This document shows, piece after piece, positions 25,987 to 34,558 of a stretch of 39,855 bases of DNA. The notes beneath the pieces were generated by a model. It did no database searches. It was not told the origin of the DNA and worked only from the letters and a program-made list of their open reading frames with translations. A program made the translations under genes and the position numbers. The stretch is from Salegentibacter tibetensis. GTDB taxonomy: Bacteria > Bacteroidota > Bacteroidia > Flavobacteriales > Flavobacteriaceae. The first letter of the stretch is position 1, and every line of letters starts with the position of its first letter. The stretch lies in assembly GCF_020164485.1 (NCBI RefSeq), contig NZ_JAIQZA010000037.1:1-39855 (forward strand), in the 5' to 3' direction.

Positions 25987-26812
25987 TTTTTCCCTTTTTA
26001 ACAGGACTATATACTTATGTGATAGGGATGTGACTAACGCTAATAATTGCTTTGGAAGAGTCTATTAATCGGGAGGTTTACTATTTTACAGGATGTGATA
26101 TAAGGCTATTTTTTCTTATTAAAATTATAATTAGGGATCTTTAGTCAAGCCAAAGTTTTTAATTTTTTGGGATCGTATTCCCTAAAAATCATAATATTTA
26201 GGGAATATAATCCCTGAATATAAATCAGGGGTGGTTGACATTTTTTAAATTTAAGCCATTCTGAGATTTGCTATCAAAGTGTCTTAGATGGAGAATTACA
26301 TATAATCTTACTGCAACAATAATTCACTGGCTCCATCCAATATTGCGGTGTCAAGTTCCCGGGGTTTGATGCCATTTTTTAACTGTAATTATACCCAGTA
26401 GTTCCACCACTTTGCAATTTTCCAGTATTTATTCGTGATCATATGAAAGTGAACATTTCCTTTAAAAGCATAAGAGAATTGGTTTCCTAAAGTAAAAAAT
26501 CTGGATTAGAGGGGTAAAATATTTACCCGGGTTCTGAAAGCTAGCCTGCGAATAATCTTTATTTTATCAGAAAAATCTACTTCTTTATCGATAAGTATCT
26601 GGTTCTCAGATTTTTTTAACAAAAAATATTTATATTTAATAGAATAGTTGATGAAAATGCAGCATTTTAAAAACTGACTTTAACCAATAATTAGGGATAA
26701 TACTGTCGGCTTTTCGTAATCCCTGCATTTGAATTAGCTGAATTGCCATTTCGTATTTTTTTACATTGAAATAAACCGAGGAATATACAGAAACCAATTA
26801 AATTTTTCAGAT
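25987..26812. other. 826-bp spacer without an intact gene
   Basis: No intact coding region is visible on either strand. The stretch holds the paired operator-like palindromes at 26169-26214 and further TTAGGGAT words at 26131 and 26691. On the minus strand at about 26308-26425 there is a weak coding-like remnant, KVVELLGIITVK then NGIKPRELDTAILDGASELL in another frame before a stop, possibly the tail of a lost gene. Confidence 0.5.
26169..26214. promoter_or_regulatory. Paired operator-like palindromes
   Basis: GGGATCGTATTCCCTAAA (26169-26186) and TTTAGGGAATATAATCCC (26197-26214) are inverted relative to each other with two mismatches and a 10-bp spacer. Each arm is itself close to a palindrome of the form AGGGAnTATnnTCCCT. 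Two adjacent two-fold sites look like a repressor operator. No helix-turn-helix gene is nearby, so the site is an orphan or serves a regulator encoded elsewhere. Confidence 0.45.
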
Positions 26813-27643
26813 ATGAGACATTCAATACTCTTAGTTTTTATTTTATCCATAATTGCCTTACCGGTTAAATCCCAGACTAGCGGTGATACATCAGAAGAAG
26901 TGCGTATGGCTATCCAACAGAATTTTCAGCAAATGGTAGCAGCCATGGCTGCCGGTAATGCCCGGGAACTTTCTATGTATTTCACGGAAGATGCATTGTT
27001 AAAATTTCCCGGAGAAGAACCGGTTAAAGGACGTAAAGCCATTGAGGAGATCCATCAGCAGATTATAGATCAGGGATTCGGGATAAGACCAAATACACAG
27101 GAGGTCCAGGTAGCTGGAAATCTGGCCTTTGAAATTGGCACCTATGAAATGTTGGATAAACAGGGTGAAAAAATAGATCAGGGACATTACGCTACAGTTT
27201 GGGAAAAAGAAGATGATCAATGGAGGATATCCAGAGACATCATAAGCAGAACGAAAGAAACACCTTCCGAAATTGTAGTGACTGCAAAACCCGGAATAGC
27301 GAGAGATCATCTTTATGTAGAATTATGGAATCCGAAGCAGGCCTGGCTAGACCTAAGTACTGAGGAACGTCAGTCGTTCTTTTCCAAAGTGGGCGGAGAG
27401 ATAGAAAAACTGACTGGTGCAGGAGTAGAAGTACTTGGATTCGCAGTGAATGATAAGGAAACTCCTAACCGCAGTGATCATAAATATATTGCCGTATGGA
27501 AAATGCCTTCAAAAGACCATGTGGAGATGCTGGAAAACAGTGTATCCCAGGCCGGCTGGTACGATTATTTTGAACAGGTTAACGCCCGGGGAGAGCTAAT
27601 TTCCCCTCCTGCCGTCCTGGAAGACATGATAAAATTGAAATAG
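26813..27643 (+). CDS. Secreted SnoaL-like (DUF4440) protein fused to a DUF6616-like domain
   Basis: Exported protein of 276 residues. A signal peptide (about 1-20, ending PVKSQ) is followed by a SnoaL-like/DUF4440 cone fold (about 26-140), with the pattern MAAGNARELSMYFTEDALLK, then GRKAIEE and the typical close VWEKEDDQWRISRDI. The C-terminal part (about 150-276) contains ELWNPKQAWLDLSTEERQSF, YIAVWKMPS and AGWYDYFEQVNARGELISP, which match my recollection of DUF6616, usually a stand-alone protein. No enzymatic residues can be assigned. It is monocistronic, with a hairpin terminator candidate about 100 bp downstream. Role unknown; SnoaL-like proteins bind small hydrophobic ligands. Confidence 0.8.
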   Translation: MRHSILLVFILSIIALPVKSQTSGDTSEEVRMAIQQNFQQMVAAMAAGNARELSMYFTEDALLKFPGEEPVKGRKAIEEIHQQIIDQGFGIRPNTQEVQVAGNLAFEIGTYEMLDKQGEKIDQGHYATVWEKEDDQWRISRDIISRTKETPSEIVVTAKPGIARDHLYVELWNPKQAWLDLSTEERQSFFSKVGGEIEKLTGAGVEVLGFAVNDKETPNRSDHKYIAVWKMPSKDHVEMLENSVSQAGWYDYFEQVNARGELISPPAVLEDMIKLK

Positions 27644-27743
27644 GGTGAAGCATTTCTTCTTCCTTTTATTCATTCTGTTTTTTTTTCCGTGGAATGCCCT
27701 TAGCCAAAATTCTAAGTTTTTTTGAATAAAATAAAGGCTGAAA

Positions 27744-27794
27744 GCCACGAGCTCACATCTTGTCCCGATGCAACCGGGATGGGTGGCATTTTTA
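27744..27794 (+). terminator. Hairpin with T-rich tail after the SnoaL-like gene
   Basis: An outer stem GCCAC/GTGGC encloses an inner stem TCCCG/CGGGA, and the right arm is followed by ATTTTTAAAATAA. It lies about 100 bp beyond the stop codon of the preceding gene. It may end that transcript. The inner TCCCG...CGGGA stem also resembles dispersed hairpin repeats of this group. Confidence 0.45.
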
Positions 27795-27801
27795 AAATAA
27801 G

Positions 27802-27968
27802 GAGGCTGTCTGAAAAATTTTTTAAATCGTCATTCTGTCCCGAAAACCTTTTGGATCATTTCAGAATTTAAGATGTTGATAATCAAAACATGTTAGAATC
27901 CCGAAGTAAATTCGGGATAAAGTCTGAAACAAGTTAGCTTGACGAAATTAGACTTTTCAGACAGCCTC
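27802..27968. mobile_element. MITE-like element, 167 bp, GAGGCTGTCTGAAAA termini
   Basis: GAGGCTGTCTGAAAA (27802-27816) is exactly inverted at 27954-27968. The 167-bp interval has no coding capacity and contains an inner hairpin, ATCCCGAA and TTCGGGAT around GTAAA. These termini resemble those of IS1182-type and related elements in Bacteroidota, so the piece was probably moved by such a transposase. Clear target duplications are not visible. Confidence 0.7.
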
Positions 27969-28189
27969 TTTTTCCTGGGTACAACATATGAGAACCTTTT
28001 TACCTAAAAGTTGCTGCCAATCATCAATTTAGATGCTGCAACCTACCTGCTATTATTGGTTAAATTGCATCGTGATTAATCCCTTTTGTTAGTTACCTCT
28101 GGCGAACAGTCATATTATATACGTCAAATTCGTATTTTGTGTTTTTAAGATTGTAAGGACCAACTAAACATTAAAAATCTTTATAAGAT

Positions 28190-29303
28190 ATGCGAATCCC
28201 CCTGTATATAAGATTTGTCTTTATTGCCCTGGCTATTATCATTATTTTTTATGCTCTTGTTGTTGCAAATTTTATTCTCGTGCCTTTGGCATTGGGCTTC
28301 CTTATAGCAATTCTTTTATTGCCCGTAAGCCGATTTCTTGAAAACCTGGGAATAGCGCGTCTACTGGCAGTAATTCTTTCGATCTTTTTTGTAATAATTA
28401 TTTTGACTTTGGTGAGTTTTGGGATAGGAATCCTGATAAGAAACCTGGCACAGGATATTCCCCAGGTAGGTGAAAAGTTGCTGAAAGTGGGCAATGACCT
28501 GCAATCTTTTTTTAAGGAAAAGCTAAATTTGGAGCCCCCAATTGCAATCTGATTACATTAGGGACTCCTTAGGGAGTATCGTCCAAAAGGGTTCCGATTT
28601 CTTTACAGGCACCTTATCTGCGACGGCCAGTGTATTTACTTTTGGAGTGATTTTGCTCCTGTCTGTTTTTTTCTTTATTTATTACCGCAAATTTTTTAGG
28701 GAATTTCTTTATAAGCTCTTTCCTGAATCCCTGCACGAAAAACTTTCCAATCTGCTTTCAGAAACGAAAAATTCCGTTACCGGTTATATAAGTGGATTAT
28801 TCTTAATGATGCTTACGGTGGGTACCTTAAACAGCCTTGGTCTTTGGATCTTAGGAATTGATTATGCACTTTTATGGGGAGTGCTTTCCGGCCTGCTAGC
28901 GGTAATTCCCTATATAGGAGCAGCCATAGGCGGTATTCTGCCAACGCTCTATGCCTTGATCGCTATGGACTCGCTACTGTATCCACTTGGGGTAATCGGG
29001 GTTTTTGGATTTGTGCAATTTCTGGAAGGAAACTTTATTACCCCCAATATTATGAGCAGGAGGGTGAGCTTAAATCCTTTTGCCGTCATTATAGCCATTT
29101 TTATTGGAGAAAGGATCTGGGGAATAGCAGGAATTATTCTGTTTATCCCTTACCTCGCCATTCTGAAAAATATTTTTGACGAATTTGAATCTACAAAACC
29201 TTTTGGGTTTCTACTGGGGAATCCATCTGAGACCAAAGAGGAAAAAAGCAGTAGTTTGTTTAAAAAACTCAAAAAGGCGACAGGATTTGATAAAGAGAAA
29301 TAA
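28190..29303 (+). pseudogene. AI-2E/PerM-family permease gene with a frameshift
   Basis: Two overlapping frames (28190-28552 and 28527-29303) together give one AI-2E-family transporter of about 370 residues, the normal length. The N-terminal part has the paired helices LYIRFVFIALAIIIIFYALV and LVPLALGFLIAILLLPVSRF. The C-terminal part has the family features FFIYYRKFFREFLYKLFP, GLLAVIPYIGAAIGGILPTL and the region ending GIILFIPYLAILKNIFDEFE. Moving from the first to the second frame removes one base, and CCCCC at 28534-28538 is the likely site: with four Cs the junction reads LNLEPQLQSDYIRD. This is either a real inactivation, phase variation at the C-run, or a sequencing error. Confidence 0.8.
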
Positions 29304-29462
29304 ATCTTTAAGATTGGTCGCTGGCATGTTCCTACTTCGAGATTTCCTCTGTTGTGGAACAATTCATTATTTTGCATTAAAAAATCGGGATTATTCAGGA
29401 TTTTCATAAGACGGAAATTCCAGGGATCTGAAGAAAGCCAGCTTTAGTTTAAAAAAATAAAT

Positions 29463-30221
29463 ATGAGTAAAAAGAATATAATTTTTAGTCTGTGCCTTTT
29501 TTTGGGCCTACAGGTCTCTGCGCAGAATTTGATTTGGGAAGAAGACTTTGAAGGTAACTCCCTGAATATGGAAAACTGGAGCTATGAAACCGGTGACGGT
29601 TGCCCAGACCTTTGCGGTTGGGGAAACAACGAACGCCAGATTTATAGCAAAGATTACGTAGAGGTAAAAGACGGAAATTTGGTGCTTACCGCCGATAAAG
29701 TAGGCGATGCTTATTACAGCGGAAAAGTAAATACCAAGGATAAATTTGAGTTTCAATACGGAACTGTTGAGGTTCGGGCAAAACTACCCGATGGACATGG
29801 GCTTTGGCCGGCAATCTGGATGCTGGGGAACAATATAAATGAGGTAGGCTGGCCGGCTTCAGGTGAAATTGATATTATGGAGTTTGTAGGCAGACAGCCA
29901 GATACCATCCATAACGCCCTGCACACGCCAGCGAGTCACGGCGATACCGAAAATATTAAAACCACGCCGGTAAAAAATGTAACTTCAGATTTTCACGTTT
30001 TTAAAATGAACTGGACTGAGGATGCAATCACTTTTTATATTGATGGAGAAAAGACTTATGCTTTTTCCCCATCCGAAAAAAATGAGGAAACTTATCCTTA
30101 CAATCACCCGTTCTATTTCTTATTAAACCTTGCCGTAGGTGGCAATTTTGGCGGTCCGGATGTGGATGATTCTATTTTTCCGAAGCAATTTTTAATAGAT
30201 TATGTAAAGGTTTATAAATAA
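29463..30221 (+). CDS. Secreted GH16 endo-beta-1,3-glucanase (laminarinase-like)
   Basis: Glycoside hydrolase of 252 residues. A signal peptide (about 1-20, LCLFLGLQVSAQ) is followed by a single GH16 jelly-roll domain. The catalytic motif GEIDIMEFVG has nucleophile E135, D137 and acid/base E140. The form with the extra Met between D and E is that of laminarinase-type GH16 enzymes. LPDGHGLWPAIWMLG just before it and FYFLLNLAVGGNFGGPDVDD near the end are family landmarks. There is no carbohydrate-binding or type IX secretion domain, so a periplasmic or simply secreted enzyme is likely. It is followed by a strong terminator and so is separate from the DUF1080 pair, although a shared substrate is plausible. 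Confidence 0.93.
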   Translation: MSKKNIIFSLCLFLGLQVSAQNLIWEEDFEGNSLNMENWSYETGDGCPDLCGWGNNERQIYSKDYVEVKDGNLVLTADKVGDAYYSGKVNTKDKFEFQYGTVEVRAKLPDGHGLWPAIWMLGNNINEVGWPASGEIDIMEFVGRQPDTIHNALHTPASHGDTENIKTTPVKNVTSDFHVFKMNWTEDAITFYIDGEKTYAFSPSEKNEETYPYNHPFYFLLNLAVGGNFGGPDVDDSIFPKQFLIDYVKVYK

Positions 30222-30242
30222 AATTTTTTGCAGTTTAAATTT

Positions 30243-30282
30243 AAAAGGCCAGCATACCAAAAGCGTATGCTGGCCTTTTATT
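30243..30282. terminator. Strong intrinsic terminator after the GH16 gene
   Basis: Perfect 15-bp arms AAAAGGCCAGCATAC (30243-30257) and GTATGCTGGCCTTTT (30265-30279) flank a 7-base loop, with T-runs on both sides. It follows the GH16 stop codon by about 20 bp. Confidence 0.9.
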
Positions 30283-30450
30283 TTCTGCTTTGTTTTTGAT
30301 GAATTGGCCGGGGATAAATAATTTATGTATATTTTACAGATATTTCTAAGTTGTAACCTACAAAAACCCATGTTGGGCATTTAACAAAAAAGGTCCATTC
30401 CTAACCGGAATAAATCATTAATAACAAATGGCCTTGTAAAATTTATATAG

Positions 30451-31809
30451 ATGAAAAATTGCTTCGTTTTGCTAGCCTCAGTTCTTTTATTCATTAGTTG
30501 CGCGGAATCACAGAAAGATGATACCCCCTGGAAAAAATTATTTGACGAAGAAAGCCTGGACGGATGGTCTACAAAAGGTGGTGAAGCCCCATACCGGGTG
30601 GAAAATTCAGCAATAATTGGTGCTACAGTGTATAATACTCCAAATACCTTTCTTATTACCGACGAAGATTACGAAGATTTTATCCTGGAACTGGATTTTA
30701 AAGTCCACCCAAGTATGAATTCCGGAATTCAATTTAGGAGCAATAGTTTTGATGGCTATATGGATGGCCGGGTACATGGGTATCAGGCAGAGATAGATCC
30801 TTCAGAACGTGCCTGGAGTGGCGGTATTTATGATGAAGCACGCCGGGGTTGGTTAGTTGATTTAGACGAAAACCCTGAAGCACAGGGAGCTTTTAAACAA
30901 AATGAATGGAACAGTTACCGCATTGAAGCCATTGGCGATACCATTAAAACCTGGATAAACGGAGTTCCTGCGGCCCACTTAATAGATGATAAAACAGCTA
31001 AGGGTTTTATCGCCCTACAGGTTCACAGTATTGGTGAAGATGCTGAAGAAGGCACGGAGGTGATGTGGAAGAACATAAGAATTCTTACCGAAGATTTGGA
31101 TAAATACAGCACTGAATCTCCCCTGGAACCTGTACAAACCAAAAATAAATTAACGGCAGCTGAAGAAAATAACGGCTGGGAATTGCTTTGGGACGGTGAA
31201 ACCACCGAAGGTTGGCGTGGTGCACGTTTAGATGAATTCCCTGAAGAGGGATGGAAGATAGAGGATGGAGTACTTACAGTTCTGGCCAGCGGGGGTGGCG
31301 AATCTGAAGCCGGCGGTGATATCGTGACCAAAGAACTATACGGTGATTTTGAGTTAAAAGTTGATTTTAAGATTACCGAAGGTGCTAACTCTGGTATCAA
31401 ATATTTTGTGGATACCGACCTAAATAAAGGTCCCGGCTCTTCAATAGGTTTAGAATATCAAATTCTGGACGATGAACGCCATCCTGATGCCAAATTGGGC
31501 AACCACGAGGGAAGCCGAACAATGGCTTCTTTATATGATTTAATCCGGGCCGACCCGGATAAACCGGTGAATCCCGTGGGAGAGTGGAACACCGCCCGTA
31601 TTGTTTCTAAGGGCAATAAAGTAGAGCACTGGTTAAATGGAGAGAAAGTGCTGGAATATGAGCGAAAAAATGAAGAATATCGCGAACTGGTTGCTGAAAG
31701 TAAGTATGTAGACTGGCCAAACTTTGGGGAAGCAGAAGAAGGCCATATCCTGCTTCAGGATCATGGGAACGAAGTAAGTTTTAAAAACATCAAGATCAAA
31801 TCGGAATAA
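30451..31809 (+). CDS. Lipoprotein with two DUF1080 (3-keto-glycoside hydrolase/lyase) domains
   Basis: Lipoprotein of 452 residues with a signal peptide and C17 (FISCAES). Two DUF1080 domains (family PF06439) occur in tandem. The first spans about 27-212, from [18 protein letters not shown] to [13 protein letters not shown]. The second spans about 240-451, from [20 protein letters not shown] to [11 protein letters not shown]. Both hold the NSGIqFRSN / NSGIKYFVD strand and the late IALQVHS / ILLQDHG strand of the fold. Related Bacteroides proteins hydrolyse or eliminate 3-keto-glycosides. The oxidoreductase gene 2 bp downstream would supply the 3-keto substrate, so the two genes form a functional pair. 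Two fused domains might act on different linkages (inference). Confidence 0.88.
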   Translation: MKNCFVLLASVLLFISCAESQKDDTPWKKLFDEESLDGWSTKGGEAPYRVENSAIIGATVYNTPNTFLITDEDYEDFILELDFKVHPSMNSGIQFRSNSFDGYMDGRVHGYQAEIDPSERAWSGGIYDEARRGWLVDLDENPEAQGAFKQNEWNSYRIEAIGDTIKTWINGVPAAHLIDDKTAKGFIALQVHSIGEDAEEGTEVMWKNIRILTEDLDKYSTESPLEPVQTKNKLTAAEENNGWELLWDGETTEGWRGARLDEFPEEGWKIEDGVLTVLASGGGESEAGGDIVTKELYGDFELKVDFKITEGANSGIKYFVDTDLNKGPGSSIGLEYQILDDERHPDAKLGNHEGSRTMASLYDLIRADPDKPVNPVGEWNTARIVSKGNKVEHWLNGEKVLEYERKNEEYRELVAESKYVDWPNFGEAEEGHILLQDHGNEVSFKNIKIKSE

Positions 31810-31811
31810 AT

Positions 31812-33152
31812 ATGAATTCAAGAAGGGATTTTATAAAAAAAACAGCTTTGGGTGGGACCGCCCTTGCTGTAGGAAGTTCAGCAATGGCAATGAGCGCAAA
31901 AAGCTACCGTAAGATTATAGGTTCTAACGACAGGGTTAATGTAGCGATAGCCGGTTTGGGAAGAAGGCTGGGGGCTTATTTCGATCCTATTGCACGCAAG
32001 GATTCCAATGTGGAATTGTTGTATTTATGCGATGTAATGGAAAGTCAGCGTGTAAATGCACTGGAGCGTTTTTCTGAACACATAGATTACAAACCAAAAC
32101 TGGAAAACGATATTCGTAAGGTTTTTGAAGATAAAAAAGTAGATGCTATCATAAATGCCACTCCAGATCATTGGCACACCCCGGGCTCTATTTTGGCAAT
32201 GAAAGCGGGAAAGCACGTGTATGTTGAAAAACCTTCCAGCCACAATATGTTTGAAAATGAACTGCTGGTAGAAGCCACTAAAAAATATGGGAAAGTGGTT
32301 CAAATGGGTAATCAGCAGCGCTCATCTAACCATACTATTGAGATTATAAAAGACATCCACGACGGGGCCATCGGGGATGTTTATAAAGCAGTGGCATTTT
32401 ATACTAATGGCCGGGGAGAAGTTCCGCTTCAGAAAAAAGCCGCGGTACCGCAAGGATTGGACTGGGAATTATGGCAGGGTCCTGCACCAAGAAGGGAGTA
32501 TACCGAAGAAACCTGGGATTATAACTGGCACTGGTACGGTTGGAATTACGGTACTGCCGAAGCCGGAAATAACGGAACCCACGAAATGGATGTGGCCCGA
32601 TGGGCGTTGCAGGTGGGGCTTCCGTTACGTACCGATGTACAATCAGCGAAACGACATTTTAAAGAAGACGGTTGGGAAATGTACGATACCATGGAAGCCA
32701 CTTTTAAGTTTGCGGATAATAAAGTTATTCAGTGGGATAGTAGAAGCCGAAATGCCTTCGATACCTATGGTGGCGGTCGCGGAACCATAATTTATGGCAC
32801 TGAAGGTGGTGTATTTGTAGACCGTGAGAAATATGTGCTTACCAATAGAATTGGAGAAGTGGTGAAGGAATATAATTCTGAATCTGAAGAAGCCGGAACA
32901 GCACTGGGTGGTGGTGGCGATATGTCTTCAGAGCACCTGATTAACTTCTTTGACGGGATACGTGGCACAGCAAAACTGAATGCCCCTATAGATGATGCGA
33001 ACATCAGTATGGCGATGGTGCACTATACTAATATTGCTTCCCAAATTGGGAGGGGTTTTGATGTAGACGAAAAAACCGGAAGAATCTTTGATAGAGATGC
33101 GATGAAACTTTGGAGTCGCGAATATGCTCCGGGATGGAAACCTGAAATTTAA
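31812..33152 (+). CDS. Gfo/Idh/MocA-family oxidoreductase with Tat signal
   Basis: NAD(P)-type sugar oxidoreductase of 446 residues. A twin-arginine signal (NSRRDFIKKTALGG) sits at the N-terminus, so the enzyme is exported folded with its cofactor bound. The Rossmann nucleotide-binding motif is AIAGLGRRLG (about 45-54). The family EKP motif is at 139-141 (YVEKPSS). NATPDHWH (115-122) and NNGTHEMDVARW carry candidate catalytic or metal-site residues. Periplasmic members linked to DUF1080 genes act as glycoside 3-dehydrogenases. Only 2 bp separate it from the DUF1080 gene, which implies co-translation. The electron acceptor is not evident; re-oxidation by a second sugar substrate or a tightly held cofactor is possible. 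Confidence 0.9.
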   Translation: MNSRRDFIKKTALGGTALAVGSSAMAMSAKSYRKIIGSNDRVNVAIAGLGRRLGAYFDPIARKDSNVELLYLCDVMESQRVNALERFSEHIDYKPKLENDIRKVFEDKKVDAIINATPDHWHTPGSILAMKAGKHVYVEKPSSHNMFENELLVEATKKYGKVVQMGNQQRSSNHTIEIIKDIHDGAIGDVYKAVAFYTNGRGEVPLQKKAAVPQGLDWELWQGPAPRREYTEETWDYNWHWYGWNYGTAEAGNNGTHEMDVARWALQVGLPLRTDVQSAKRHFKEDGWEMYDTMEATFKFADNKVIQWDSRSRNAFDTYGGGRGTIIYGTEGGVFVDREKYVLTNRIGEVVKEYNSESEEAGTALGGGGDMSSEHLINFFDGIRGTAKLNAPIDDANISMAMVHYTNIASQIGRGFDVDEKTGRIFDRDAMKLWSREYAPGWKPEI

Positions 33153-33218
33153 TCTTTCACGAAATATCTTTTCAATAAACCCAGTAATTTAAATTTAACC
33201 CAAAATACAAATACTGGT

Positions 33219-33577
33219 TTATTGAGTTATCCTTACTGGATATTTGTTGAATATTACGCGCCAATTATAGAAACTATAGGTATTCTAATAGCCATTCTAT
33301 TAATTATATTAGAAATAATCAGCTGGAAATTCTTTTTGCTTTTTACCTTGTTAGTCTATCTATATGCAGTAATGTTTTCTATGATTGCACTTTAAGCTGA
33401 AGAAGCTACTTTTCAGCGTTACGAGACGCTCAAAGATTTACGCAAGTTAACAAACGTGGCACTTTTGGTACCTTTAATTTTTCCTCCGCTTACGGTATAT
33501 GCAGCTATAAAGGGGAGTTGGAGAAAATAAGGGGAAACAAAGACTGGGGTGAAATGACCCGCACCGGTTTTGATTAA
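33219..33577 (+). pseudogene. Remnant of a family-2 membrane glycosyltransferase (C-terminal end)
   Basis: In one frame (33219-33395) the sequence reads LLSYPYWIFVEYYAPIIETI then membrane helices (IGILIAILLIILEIISW, FFLLFTLLVYLYAVMF) to a stop after MIAL. The frame then continues in phase with AEEATFQRYETLKDLRKLTN and PPLTVYAAIKGSW before another stop. A shifted frame ends NKDWGEMTRTGFD (to 33577). This order (two helices, EE-tFxxY, PLTVYaaIKG, WGeMtRtGF) is the C-terminus of the family-2 glycosyltransferases common in Bacteroidota. The catalytic domain is gone. Two stops and one frameshift make it dead. Confidence 0.7.
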
Positions 33578-33760
33578 AGACCAGGATGAGTACAGAAAAC
33601 CAGATTTAATTAATAGTATTTGTTAAAGTATAGCAAATTTGTATTATTTTTATACTGTGTTGCCCCCACACAAAAACCAACGTACTGACTTTTACGTTAA
33701 TATAACCCAAGACAAAGTTTTTTGGCGAATAATATTATTGTGGTACATTACGCACGAATT

Positions 33761-33970
33761 ATGAGGGTTGATGTGAAAATCTTATGCATTATTGTGGTTA
33801 TGCTTTTATCTGCAGATATGGCAGCACAGAGCCATAATCTCCCTGAACCTCAAATGGATTCCAAGCAGATGGTGCCTCCACCTCCCGGGCTTCCCATTGA
33901 CTTTGGGATTTCAGCACTTATTGCTGCCGGTTTAGGTTTGGGAATTCATCATCTTAGGAACAGGAAATAA
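33761..33970 (+). CDS. Small PID-CTERM-like membrane protein
   Basis: Small protein of 69 residues from the ATG at 33761 (MRVDVKILCIIVVMLLS); an upstream TTG would add 13 residues that do not belong to the signal peptide. A signal peptide (about 1-22, ending ADMAAQ) is followed by a short polar stretch, then PPPPGLPIDFG, one hydrophobic helix (ISALIAAGLGLGIHHL) and a basic tail RNRK. This tripartite end is the layout of the PID-CTERM type of protein-sorting signal described for Bacteroidota. The mature passenger is only about 20 residues. Its stop codon abuts that of the convergent riboflavin synthase gene (TAATTA). Role unknown. Confidence 0.65.
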   Translation: MRVDVKILCIIVVMLLSADMAAQSHNLPEPQMDSKQMVPPPPGLPIDFGISALIAAGLGLGIHHLRNRK

Positions 33971-34558
33971 TTATTTCAATTCCTGAATACGCTTCACGTA
34001 TTTCCCAATTACATCAAATTCAAGGTTTACCATATCCCCTTCCGTAAGGTTTTTAAAGGTAGTATGCTCGTAAGTATAGGGAATTATAGCCACGCTAAAT
34101 TCATTTTTCCTGGAATTTACCACGGTAAGGCTAACCCCATTTATCGTTATAGACCCTTTTTCAATGGTAATATTTTGCAAAGTTGGGTCGTATTCAAAAG
34201 AGAATTCCCAGCTGCCGTCTTTCTCCTGTACTTTTTTGCAAAGCGCGGTTTGATCTACGTGCCCCTGTACAATATGCCCGTCCAGGCGGTCACCTAATTT
34301 CATTCCGCGTTCCAGGTTTACCGGGGCGCCTTTTTTCAGACTGTTTAAATTTGTTTTATTTAATGTTTCAGCAACAGCGGTAACGGTATATTCATTTTCA
34401 GCAATAGAAACCACGGTTAAACAAACCCCGTTGTGGGCTACACTTTGGTCAATTTTTAATTCGGGTGTCATCACCGCTTTTATGCTGAAATGCATATTTC
34501 CACCTTCAGTCTCAATGCGGCTTACTTCTCCTACTTCTTCAATAATTCCGGTAAACAT
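33971..34558 (-). CDS. ribE: Riboflavin synthase, alpha subunit
   Basis: Enzyme of 195 residues for the last step of riboflavin synthesis (dismutation of two 6,7-dimethyl-8-ribityllumazine molecules), in the cytoplasm. Two lumazine-binding repeats are evident: MFTGIIEEVG to about 97 with HNGVCLTVVSIAENEYTVTA, and about 98-190 with INGVSLTVVNSRKNEFSVAI. The N-terminal MFTGII and the linking GHIVQGHVD are family hallmarks. Length is normal. It is transcribed alone, divergently from pdxA, with a 147-bp region between them. The convergent small gene ends at the adjacent base, so the two stop codons share the palindrome TAATTA. Confidence 0.95.
   Translation of the reverse strand: MFTGIIEEVGEVSRIETEGGNMHFSIKAVMTPELKIDQSVAHNGVCLTVVSIAENEYTVTAVAETLNKTNLNSLKKGAPVNLERGMKLGDRLDGHIVQGHVDQTALCKKVQEKDGSWEFSFEYDPTLQNITIEKGSITINGVSLTVVNSRKNEFSVAIIPYTYEHTTFKNLTEGDMVNLEFDVIGKYVKRIQELK

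Noticed and set aside
26308-26425. Coding-like pieces on the minus strand (KVVELLGIITV, KPRELDTAILDG)
   Set aside because: They are short, need a frameshift and match no family I know; too weak to list as a separate gene remnant.
32377-32790. 137-codon frame inside the oxidoreductase gene
   Set aside because: It is an out-of-frame reading of a well-supported gene with no domain of its own.
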